Of a stretch of DNA of 64,000 nucleotides, positions 17,704 to 25,764 are shown in pieces; positions within the stretch are counted from its first letter, which is position 1, and the number at the start of each line of letters is the position of its first letter. The notes below the pieces were generated by a model. That model was not told the DNA's origin, searched no databases, and was given only the letters and a program-made list of their open reading frames with translations. The position numbers and the translations under genes are program-made. Source of the stretch: Symsagittifera roscoffensis (Eukaryota; Xenacoelomorpha; Acoela; Convolutidae); contig NC_087068.1 in the NCBI RefSeq assembly GCF_963678635.1, forward strand, positions 23,308,197 through 23,372,196, read 5' to 3'.

Positions 17704-19375
17704 TGTTTTGGTATAGATGTTGATTCAACATCACCTCATGTGGACCATGAGCTTCTGTGTATCTGTTATCAACACGTACCGACTTGCTACCCCATCGCGT
17801 GAGTAGTGCTCTCAATGCTCTAGAAGTCGATTGTGGACTTATTAAACTCAAGTAATCTGCGTACACATCAATGTGCATTATTGTCTGGTCGCTCGGTTCG
17901 CTCAAGTTTCTGGTTACCTCGTGACCGCCCACTGTGATTATCGACATTATTCTAGCCCCAATTTTTGATATGCCGAATGGTTTTCCTGTCACCATCTTTA
18001 CAGTGTTACAATTTCCAGTCTTTGTCGAGCCCGATACAGCCTCTGGTGCTGGATTCGATCCAGCTAATGCTTCGTTGAAATTCTGCTTTTCGATCTCCTG
18101 CTTTAGTCGTTGTTCTATTTCTTTCGCTGCCAGATCCTGCTTCACTTTGTTGATGGCCTCCGCTGCCGCCTTTTCGTAATCTATTTCTGGGGCTTTCTTC
18201 GCCGTGGCCTCTGCTGCACTACCACATTGTGTTACAGTTTTCATTGATTTCGTTGGTAGCTCCACATTTGGTCCCTCTAATTTCTTCGTCTCAAATTCAC
18301 CTTGTCTGTTTCTCTGGTTCTGCACCGCTGCTAGCGCCAACTTGTGTTTCGGATGACTCTGATTCTTGACCGCTTCCCAAAACAACGGACAGTCCATCCT
18401 GAAGTGCCCTTCTTGGTTGCAGAAGAAGCATCTTGCTCCTATTTTGGTGATCAAGCCGCTATAGAACTCGTGTTCTTCCATTTGACTCATATCTTCCTCA
18501 TCAGGTGCATATCCCAAACTCTTCATGCCCTGTTTGTATGTCGTGCAATCCGCCACATGATGATCAACTGACCCGCAGTTAGCACACGACCTGCGTTTGT
18601 CCATGTCATCTCTGGGCTTGTACCATGGCGACCTCTGTGGCTGACTCCCCCCTTGGGTGTTTCTGTTGTCTGAGTACGAGTATTTCTTGGGTTTCATCAG
18701 CATGTACTCCCTTGACTTCTGCCTCATCTCTTCTGGAGTTGGCGCATTATCTTTCGACAATGTGTAATACGTTGCTAACATCGTTCTCAAGTCATCACTC
18801 TTTACCCCATCAATGAACTTTGAGGCTATGCTGAAGTTTCTTCTATTGGTAGATTCTTCTGGGTCACTCCTCCTTCTCAAGCTCTCGAGATCATCTAGGA
18901 ACCTGTCTATCGATTCGTCATCTTTCTGTCTCCTTTTTTCAAATCGCATCATCGCTTGATGACCCTTCATGCCTGAGCCGAATCTATTCAACAGTATTTC
19001 AAAGATTTTGTCCGCGGTATCGCGTTCTTCTTCCTTCTTCGCAACCACGCATTTTAATGCTGTGCCTTCTAAATTGCTGAGTATGGCTGTGCATGCTTGT
19101 CTTTCATCGTTCAAGTTGTCCTGTTCTAGGTGTAATCTCATCACTTCCACCCAAGTATCAATGCATCCATCAGAGTCATCTTTGAATTCTTTTGGCTTTT
19201 TGAATGTTTTTCTGGATTTTCCCTCTCTTCTATCATTCGAGTCAGTGTTCCTCGTGGCGAAGGCCTCTAGAGTTCTATTCATCATTTCCCAAGTGCTTGA
19301 CCATGTCATAGCATCCGGACCTGCGTTGCTGTTAGCTGGTGAGTCCCCGGACAGTCGTTGTACTTGACGTTCCAT
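17690..19375 (-). CDS. gag: Gag: capsid region and two CCHC zinc knuckles
   Basis: Residues about 60-230 resemble the retrotransposon Gag capsid domain (W-x-E...LHLEQ; helix-rich, R/E-rich). Two zinc knuckles of form C-x2-C-x4-H-x4-C lie at 264-277 and 316-329, typical of nucleic-acid-binding nucleocapsid. The C-terminal ~230 residues contain an Ala/Lys/Glu-rich helix and no known domain. Its ATG lies inside the end of the preceding coiled-coil ORF (44-nt overlap, +1 relation), suggesting the two are parts of one Gag made by frameshifting or reinitiation, or split by a mutation. Confidence 0.9.
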   Translation of the reverse strand: MERQVQRLSGDSPANSNAGPDAMTWSSTWEMMNRTLEAFATRNTDSNDRREGKSRKTFKKPKEFKDDSDGCIDTWVEVMRLHLEQDNLNDERQACTAILSNLEGTALKCVVAKKEEERDTADKIFEILLNRFGSGMKGHQAMMRFEKRRQKDDESIDRFLDDLESLRRRSDPEESTNRRNFSIASKFIDGVKSDDLRTMLATYYTLSKDNAPTPEEMRQKSREYMLMKPKKYSYSDNRNTQGGSQPQRSPWYKPRDDMDKRRSCANCGSVDHHVADCTTYKQGMKSLGYAPDEEDMSQMEEHEFYSGLITKIGARCFFCNQEGHFRMDCPLFWEAVKNQSHPKHKLALAAVQNQRNRQGEFETKKLEGPNVELPTKSMKTVTQCGSAAEATAKKAPEIDYEKAAAEAINKVKQDLAAKEIEQRLKQEIEKQNFNEALAGSNPAPEAVSGSTKTGNCNTVKMVTGKPFGISKIGARIMSIITVGGHEVTRNLSEPSDQTIMHIDVYADYLSLISPQSTSRALRALLTRWGSKSVRVDNRYTEAHGPHEVMLNQHLYQNNDNM

Positions 19376-20474
19376 TCTTCATGATCGTTTTAGTAGCTGT
19401 TGGTGCTATGCTCACTGTGTCCCGGGTTAAGGGCAACGGTGTCGATTGCCGTTTGTTCCTTTGTGGTTCCACAAAGTCAACTCTGGTGCCTTGCGTGCGA
19501 TCCGCTGCCGGTCTTTCTTGTGAGGTAGAATTTCTCAAGATTGCATCCAATTTCGCCTGTATTGCACTCGAACTTTCGGCCTGATTCTTGCCCATTGTGT
19601 CCATTCTCTTTTCCAGGCCACCTAATTGGCTGTTGACATCATCATATCGGTTTTTCAACTGTTGCATATCTTTTTTGATGTTCTTATCTCGTTCTTCATT
19701 GGTGGCGTCTACCCTATCTGACATCTCCTTGAGTCTCTCATCTGTTGCCTTGGCCAGGTTAAAGTAACTATCTAGATACTCGTGTTTGTTGTATCTTAAC
19801 TCTTTTCTTATCACTTCTCTGTCCTCTTCGCTGTGCTTTAGTTTTTTGTCAATCTGATTCAGTTTCGCCATCAAGTCACCCAGCTCAATCGTAGCCTCTT
19901 CATGGTCAGCCGTCGGTCTGTCTTTGGCCGTAGCCTCTGCTTTAGTTTGTTCCTCTCTTGGATTGGCTTCTGTCGTCTTCGTGCTCACTGTCCCAAATGT
20001 TCGCGCTCTTTCAGCTTTTGGCTCTTCGGTCATGTTTTCTTTCGTTTTTAATCCGACCATCATCGCCAACTTTTCTGTAAAAGATGTCTTTTTTACTTGA
20101 GAGTCTTCTTTCACCGTTTCCTCGGTGTTTCCTATTGCATCTTCCACATTGTTTATTGGTGAGAACTCTATGGGATTCGGGTTCGGTTCTTCTGCTTTGG
20201 GCATTGGGGTTGACTCCGTCGCCATTTTCCCTGTTTCATCCACACTTTGATCGGGTGTCTCTAGATCAATCTCGATGGTGGGTTCTACTCGTTCCGCTTC
20301 CGTGCCCTCTTTTGCTCTGTTCTCCGTTGTACTCCTTGTGCTGACCATATTAACTGAAAAGCTCTTCTTTGTTATCTTCGGACCCATTGATGTTGTTTTG
20401 CGTAGCGACGAATTATACTTTGTCTTTGCTTCGGTAGATCTTTTTTCAGCTACCGGTACCCTGCTCCGCCTCAT
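19332..20474 (-). CDS. Coiled-coil N-terminal Gag-like protein
   Basis: The 380-residue ORF is the first after the leader. Residues 1-190 are low complexity, rich in Thr, Glu, Lys and Pro. Residues about 195-315 form a long charged coiled coil, followed by a short basic tail. No zinc finger or enzyme domain is seen. Gag proteins of large elements often begin with such an oligomerisation segment, so I infer this is the N-terminal part of Gag. An internal Met at residue 43 is an alternative start. It could instead be an independent extra ORF, as in some plant elements with an ORF before gag. Confidence 0.7.
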   Translation of the reverse strand: MRRSRVPVAEKRSTEAKTKYNSSLRKTTSMGPKITKKSFSVNMVSTRSTTENRAKEGTEAERVEPTIEIDLETPDQSVDETGKMATESTPMPKAEEPNPNPIEFSPINNVEDAIGNTEETVKEDSQVKKTSFTEKLAMMVGLKTKENMTEEPKAERARTFGTVSTKTTEANPREEQTKAEATAKDRPTADHEEATIELGDLMAKLNQIDKKLKHSEEDREVIRKELRYNKHEYLDSYFNLAKATDERLKEMSDRVDATNEERDKNIKKDMQQLKNRYDDVNSQLGGLEKRMDTMGKNQAESSSAIQAKLDAILRNSTSQERPAADRTQGTRVDFVEPQRNKRQSTPLPLTRDTVSIAPTATKTIMKNGTSSTTTVRGLTS

Positions 20475-20739
20475 TATTTACAATTGTTATTATTTACAGT
20501 ATTATTATCTACAAAATTTCTACTCTAAGGTTAAAACTCTAAGTAAAAAGAAATTGACAATTCGCTAAAAACAATTTTTCTTAAACTCTTGAAAACTTTT
20601 ATGTGTTAGGTTAGGATAGGGAATGTGTTGTTATAATTGGTTACTTCAACCTACTTTAGTACTCTTGTAATACCCCCTTCCTAAAACTGTTCCAAGACTT
20701 TCTATCTACCGTCCCAAGACTATTCTTATTGGTATCCTC

Positions 20740-21262
20740 AGACCAATGTCCCAAGACCAACGTCCCTAGACCAACGTCCCAAGACCAACGTCCCAAGACT
20801 AACGTCCCGAGACCAATGTCCCAAGACTAGCATCCCAAGACTAATGTCCCAAGACTAACGTCCCAAGACCAATGGACCAAGACCAACGTCCCAAGACTAA
20901 TGTCCCAAGACCAATGGCCCAAGACTAATGTCCCAAGACCAATGGCCCAAGACCAACGTCCCAAGACTAACGTCCCAAGACCAATGGCCCAAGACCAACG
21001 TCCCAAGACTAATGTCCCAAGACTAATGTCCCAAGACTAACTTCCCAAGACCAATGGCCCAAGACCAACGTCCCAAGACTAATGTCCCAAGACCAACGTC
21101 CCAAGACTAACGTCCCAAGACCAATGGCCCAAGACTGTTTTGTACCAAGACTGCTCTGGTCCAAGACTGCCCCAAGGCTGCACTGTCCCAAGACTGTGTT
21201 GCCCCAAGACTGTCCCCAGACTGCAATGTCCCAAGACTTCTTCGGTACTGTCCCAAGACTCG
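20740..21262. repeat. 14-bp minisatellite in the retrotransposon leader
   Basis: Units of CCCAAGACTAACGT, with common variants at T/C, A/G and CGT/TGT/TGG, repeat head to tail about 30 times from about 20740 to 21140, then decay to about 21262. The period is exactly 14 in the clean part. Every unit carries CCAAGAC, a relative of the CTCAAG motif abundant elsewhere in the element. Confidence 0.9.
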
Positions 21263-22158
21263 TCACTGAGTGTCTGGATATCGGATCTTTTTCTTCTTCG
21301 TTGTAGGGACTTCTTGATTCACTGTACCTTGTACCACCACTCAAGCTCTAGTGAAAATCCCAAAAACCCTCTCTTAATGGCCAAATGCTAACCCCCCTTT
21401 TTGAATTACCTCTTTTTCTATGTTCCAAGCAACTTGAAACCAAAACCTGTGCGCAGGTATCTTGTGATCACCTGTTCGTATAAAAACCCATCGCAAATCC
21501 TCACCAAAATGCAACAATAAATAAAAAAAAAATTTTAAACAAGAAAAAATAATAAAACAGAGAAATCAACCAACCTAAAATTCAAAGGAGACAAATGTCG
21601 ACCTTCTGTCGAAAAAAAATGTCTGGTACCTAACTGCCACGCGTTTTCCTCCCCCCACTAGCGATCTTATGGGGTATCACAAAAACTGTCTATATCCGTT
21701 CCCCCCTACCAATCCAACCAGCGTACCAATCTTAACTCGAGTTAAATTTTGGATATCCACCTATTATTACCAACGCGTGTTGATGGCTAATGTAACTAAA
21801 TCAACGATGTCGATTAATTAGTTACTCTATTTTCCCCCCTTTTTACAATTTACAACCGCCAACCTCTAACCTAACCAGCCCCCCTACTAACCTCCCCCCT
21901 CTTTAGCCCCCCTCTTAAGCCGAAAAATCCCTTAAGCGCCGGGTGCTAAACCTCTCGAGAGAAAACCGTAGACCTGTTTCCAGGCCTGCTTGAGTAAAAA
22001 CTGCCTCAAAACAATGGGACTCCGCTTATCCAATTTTACACTTATTTCTATAATGTAATGTGGATTCTAACGATACCCGTTGTTCGACTTGAGAACACCC
22101 CTGTGCGTCCTCTTGTAGTGGTCCTGTGCTGGTTGTCTCTGTTCTGCACTTGACAGCA

Positions 22159-22296
22159 GAACCACTTTCCCACTCGACTGGTCACCTCTTCCAATCAAGT
22201 CTCCTAGTGGTCCGTTTCGATCCTTGTGAACCACTTTCCCACTCGACTGGTCACCCTTTCCAGTCAAGTCTCCTAGTGGTCCGGTTGGGTCGCAAT
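22159..22296. repeat. 69-bp tandem duplication in the leader
   Basis: A block starting GAACCACTTTCCCACTCGAC occurs at 22159 and again at 22228, a period of 69 bp. The copies end near TAGTGGTCCG. A weaker relative of the unit end (TAGTGGTCC) lies just upstream near 22115. Confidence 0.85.
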
Positions 22297-22752
22297 CTAT
22301 CTGAAAACCCTTAACAACGCCCCCCACTCGGGCACCTTACTGAAGTCACTGGTTTAAATTGCTAGATTGATCGAAACGATCGGTTTTATAAAACAGTATG
22401 TGTATACTATTTAATTAATACAAAGGTTTGATCCAACTAATTTGGTATCAAAGTCACTGTCTTTTTTCGTTTTATGGTTTTTGTTCCTTTTTGTATTCTT
22501 TTTTTGCTCGTGTTTTTGTCCCCCTAGTTGCCCCCCTTCACTCGGTTAGCTAAGCCTCGTTCGGAGAGCGTACCAGGAAGTTTTCTTGAGTTTTCCTAAA
22601 AAGCTATCACGGTACAACCGGAAGGTTTACACGTTCCCGCTGAACCGTACCACCGGTACTCTAGAATGGGCATGTAATCCGGAGCTGTGTCAAGTGGGTT
22701 CGACTCCGTAGTCATGATGTCGTAAAAGCACCCAGGAGTGACATAAACACTA

Positions 22753-23638
22753 TGTAACATTCGTCTACTGTAGTCACACATGAGGCTTAAGAAAAATAGG
22801 TCCTATAACCATTGGCTCAAGAGTCAGGGACACTATCTCTTGTGTTTTTCTACCTCAAGAACGGTCGGAGCCAATTCGGTTTGCTTGCGACATGAGACTG
22901 GAACCCGTTACAGCTTAAAGGCCACTACCAAAATACCCCCCCACTCTAGAAATAAAAACGTCCCCATACTTAGGTCTCGAAATACCCAAAATACATGAAC
23001 GCCGTTAAAAACCGGGTCGAAACAATCCGCTTAGTTACTTTTTATTGGACAGTGGAACTTTGATCCATTTCAGATGGATCAACCTAAAACTCGCCTTATC
23101 TCAACATAACTATCATAAAATACACTCGAGAAATTTAAATTGAGAACTCACATGTCGATGCACTTGAGTATGAGGAGTAATTAAAAGATAAGCAGCTCGA
23201 GAATCAAATGATATAACTAAATAAGTTTGATGCTAATTAGTTTTAACCACAGAAGTAAGTTCTGTCTCAGGAATCAAAGTTTCTGCATGAACCATCGGGA
23301 CACTTGAGTTGTCCTCTCTTCCATTGAATGTTCATTCTGTTCCGTTCGAATAATCGTCCTTTCTCAAGTCTGTGTTCTATTCTCCTGTTTTCGGGATAAG
23401 ACAGCTCTACCCTCTTATTATTTCGTGTCGAGAAATTGCGAATAGCAATTTCCTGCCTTTTTCTTGAGTAGTTTCCCGCAATTGTTAATTCGGACGTTCT
23501 GATTTTTCACTTTTTGTTTTCAGTTGGTTCGAGAAAACTGAGCATGACAGGCTCCATTCGAAATTTTCAAAATTAAAACTTCTTTCCAAAATTACGTGTT
23601 TCTCAAGGTCAAACCTCCAGACATGACCGACTGGCACA
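22753..23638 (-). repeat. 5' LTR of the giant retrotransposon
   Basis: This 886-bp partner of the repeat at 1083-1967 has TG...CA ends and the same AATAAA signal in element sense at 23046-23041. It should contain the promoter, but no classical TATA box is obvious in element sense. It abuts a LINE fragment directly on its right. Confidence 0.93.
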
Positions 23639-25087
23639 GTAACCCGTATCGATTTTAATTGTTAGGACATCAAAACTTGTCATCTTCTTTTATCATTATC
23701 TATTCCATATTGACAGCAAAGTCCTTGAAAAATGTATATACAAAGACCTGTACCCTTACTTTGCCAGGTATTTGACGAAACATCAACACGGTTTTACTAA
23801 AGGTAGATCAGTTTTGACAAACATGCTCTCTTTCCTGAAAGAAATATATGAAGCGCTTGACAATGACTCAAACGCAGAAATTGTAGCATTCTACACTGAC
23901 TTTGCAAAAGCCTTTGATAAAGTTCCGCATTTTGATCTACTTAAGAAAGTTGCACTTATAGGAATAGGAGGCTGCATGTTAGAGGTACTCTATGTTTATT
24001 TGAAAAACAGGAAACAGTTTGTACGAGTAGACAATATCAGCTCAAAAGTTTTAGAAGTCACTAGTGGTGTTCCCCAAGGATCACTTTTAGGACCACTGCT
24101 CTTTTGCATTTTTATTAACGACCTACCTGAAGTACTCAAATTCTCTGAACCATATATTTTTGCGGATGATCTTAAACTACTTTCCATCAAAAAAAACATC
24201 AATTGAAATTCAAGAAGATCTGGACAAAATTCAGCAGTGGGTAACTGAAAACAAAATGGAATTAGCACTAGATAAATGTGCAAAAATAAGTTTTAGGGGC
24301 GGAGACGCTAACTCTATGCTTTTTGGTGTAGTGCTTGGAACATCGATGGTTGTGAAAGATCTGGGAATTTTTGTGTCGGGCGATTTAAGTTGGAAGGTAC
24401 ACATTGAAACAAGATTAAAGAAGGCAAACCAAGTACTGTACCTCCTGAGAAGAAACCTATCAGCAAAGATAAATACGTTTGTAAAGTTAGGCCTGTATAA
24501 GTCACTAATACTCCCAGTGTTATTATACGGACTCTCATGTACACATATATCGAGGGGGGATCAATTGCAGTTGGAGCGATTTCAAAAGAAAGTAATCCGT
24601 TGGATCACTGGAAATAAATCAGGAGTGTACATCAACGAACTACGCTTGCTAAACATTTTACCCCTGCCCATGTTCATCCAGCTAAATAACATCTTACTTC
24701 TTGCCAGTCTTGATTCTAATGAACGAAATGAAATAGTGTTAAACAGGCGAACCACACGGGCTAGAAATACAGAAATTTTTGAGATGCGAAAAGTGAGAAC
24801 GGAAAAAGCGAGAAACGAATTTGTTTTCAGAACCAGTAAGATTGTAAATCGATTAGAACCATATATTCATTTTGATAAACGAATCGGCCTCAAGACGAGA
24901 ATTTTAAACACGATGTGGAAATTTGTAAACGAGAGATTTTCAGAAATGACAACGTGCACGTGGCAATTATTCTGTGATTGTATCACGTGCAGAAACAAGT
25001 GGACATTGTTTTAGAGAAGACGCCGGGACCAAGAATCCCAACAGCAGTGCTGTGAATCCCCAACAACAACAACAACAACAACAAAAA
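23639..25087 (+). mobile_element. 5'-truncated LINE (jockey/CR1-like) with (CAA)n tail
   Basis: The element starts inside the reverse transcriptase directly at the LTR edge and runs to a (CAA)n tract at about 25063-25085 followed by A-rich DNA, a typical microsatellite 3' tail. The endonuclease and ORF1 are missing. The LTR element may have inserted into this LINE, but its 5' part is not seen on the far side. Confidence 0.8.
23715..25014 (+). pseudogene. LINE reverse transcriptase, frameshifted
   Basis: RT blocks are clear: [19 protein letters not shown] (motif A), [11 protein letters not shown] (motif B) and FADDLKLL (catalytic FADD at 24159-24170). The frame then breaks in an A8 run near 24189 and continues one frame over through the thumb and C-terminal region (for example LPVLLYG and RWITGN) to a stop at 25014. 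The 3' end of ORF2 is complete; the 5' end is truncated. Together with the break this makes it non-functional. Confidence 0.88.
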
Positions 25088-25753
25088 ATAACTAGAAAAT
25101 TCCAAGGATTATGATTGGAATACATGATGAAGGGACTCCTGACTGTAACCTCGTTTACTTTGATGCTTTTGACCTTCTGATAATCTGGCTTGACCCAAGG
25201 GCATGACCCCCTCATTGATCAAGAAATTCACCCTCGTTTTCCATATGATTTGCATTGATGTTCTGCCAGCTTCGTCTGCCAGCTCGCTTTGCTGCATCTA
25301 GAGTCATATTCTCGTTTGCTTATCATAATTCAAAGAAGATCCAACGGTGCCTACCTATGGAAAAAGTTAATGAAAATGTGTAAATTTGTCCAGAAATCAC
25401 TATATGAGAATGATGATTTTGTCAATTTTACGCTACTAGAAAAATAGTGTGACATACACTTGTACGTTTGAAACTTATTTCAACTGGCAACTAGAGTTTA
25501 AAAAAAGACGTAGAAAGAACACTTCAATTCTGAGTAAAAATCTTGGCATCAGTACACTTAAGTTTAATAAATGATTTTTTTTGGCTATGTTTATGCTTTC
25601 GAGATTTTTTCTACAATCTGGTCTGTTCTTATTTGACATGTGTTGCGAAGTGCAGCAATAGCTGTGTTCCTAATTTCGCTTCAAAAATGCATATAGATTC
25701 TTTTCAGATTTAGTCTGGCGAAATTAATATGATTGATTGCTGAAATATTCAAA
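25088..25753. other. Region upstream of the Ena/VASP start codon
   Basis: About 670 bp of AT-rich DNA lie between the LINE tail and the first coding exon. It must contain the end of the 5' UTR and perhaps promoter or upstream non-coding exons, but I see no clear TATA box or other element. Confidence 0.4.
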
Positions 25754-25764
25754 ATGACGAACAG
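25754..25764 (+). CDS. ena: Ena/VASP coding exon 1 (11 nt)
   Basis: ATG ACG AAC AG followed by GT at 25765. The split AG|T serine codon joins in phase with exon 2 across a 62-bp intron. Family members start with Met a few residues before the S-I of EVH1, which fits. Confidence 0.85.

Larger units (their letters stand above)
20475..22752 (-). other. 5' leader of the retrotransposon
   Basis: About 2.3 kb separate the 5' LTR from the first long ORF. The stretch holds a 14-bp minisatellite, runs of C on the plus strand (around 21640-21910), an A-rich patch near 21520-21560, and a duplicated 69-bp segment. A small minus-strand ORF (22327-22067, 86 codons) spans the 69-bp duplication, so it contains a repeated 23-residue unit; it may be a fortuitous upstream ORF. 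Next to the 5' LTR there is no TGG-initial primer-binding site; the first TGG in element sense is about 18 nt in. Confidence 0.75.
1083..23638 (-). mobile_element. Giant Ty3/gypsy-type LTR retrotransposon (~22.6 kb) with accessory ORFs
   Basis: Near-identical direct repeats (1083-1967 and 22753-23638) with TG...CA ends bound the element. Between them on the minus strand lie Gag with CCHC knuckles, protease, RT, RNase H and integrase in the Ty3/gypsy order, followed by an integrase GPY/F module. Typical members are 5-8 kb; the excess here is a 2.3-kb leader and about 9 kb of extra coding sequence after integrase (macrodomain-like, SGNH and 2322-codon ORFs). By eye the interior is clearly richer in G+C than the AT-rich surroundings. 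No 4-6-bp target-site duplication is evident; the flanks share only GTA (1080-1082, 23639-23641). Several coding breaks suggest the copy is defective. Confidence 0.93.

Noticed and set aside
20740-21262. CRISPR-like array
   Set aside because: The units are 14 bp, head to tail, with no spacers; this is a minisatellite in a eukaryotic retroelement.
21009-21344. 111-codon minus-strand frame through the minisatellite
   Set aside because: The 14-bp unit happens to be open in several frames; the product is a low-complexity repeat with no supporting start context.
22680-22750. tRNA-like T-arm sequence (GGGTTCGACTCC) near the 5' LTR
   Set aside because: The distance to the nearby CCCA is too long for a tRNA 3' end, and no acceptor stem or D-arm partner is visible.
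25097-25300. Small minus-strand frames upstream of Ena/VASP
   Set aside because: They are short, overlapping and unrecognised; no evidence separates them from chance.
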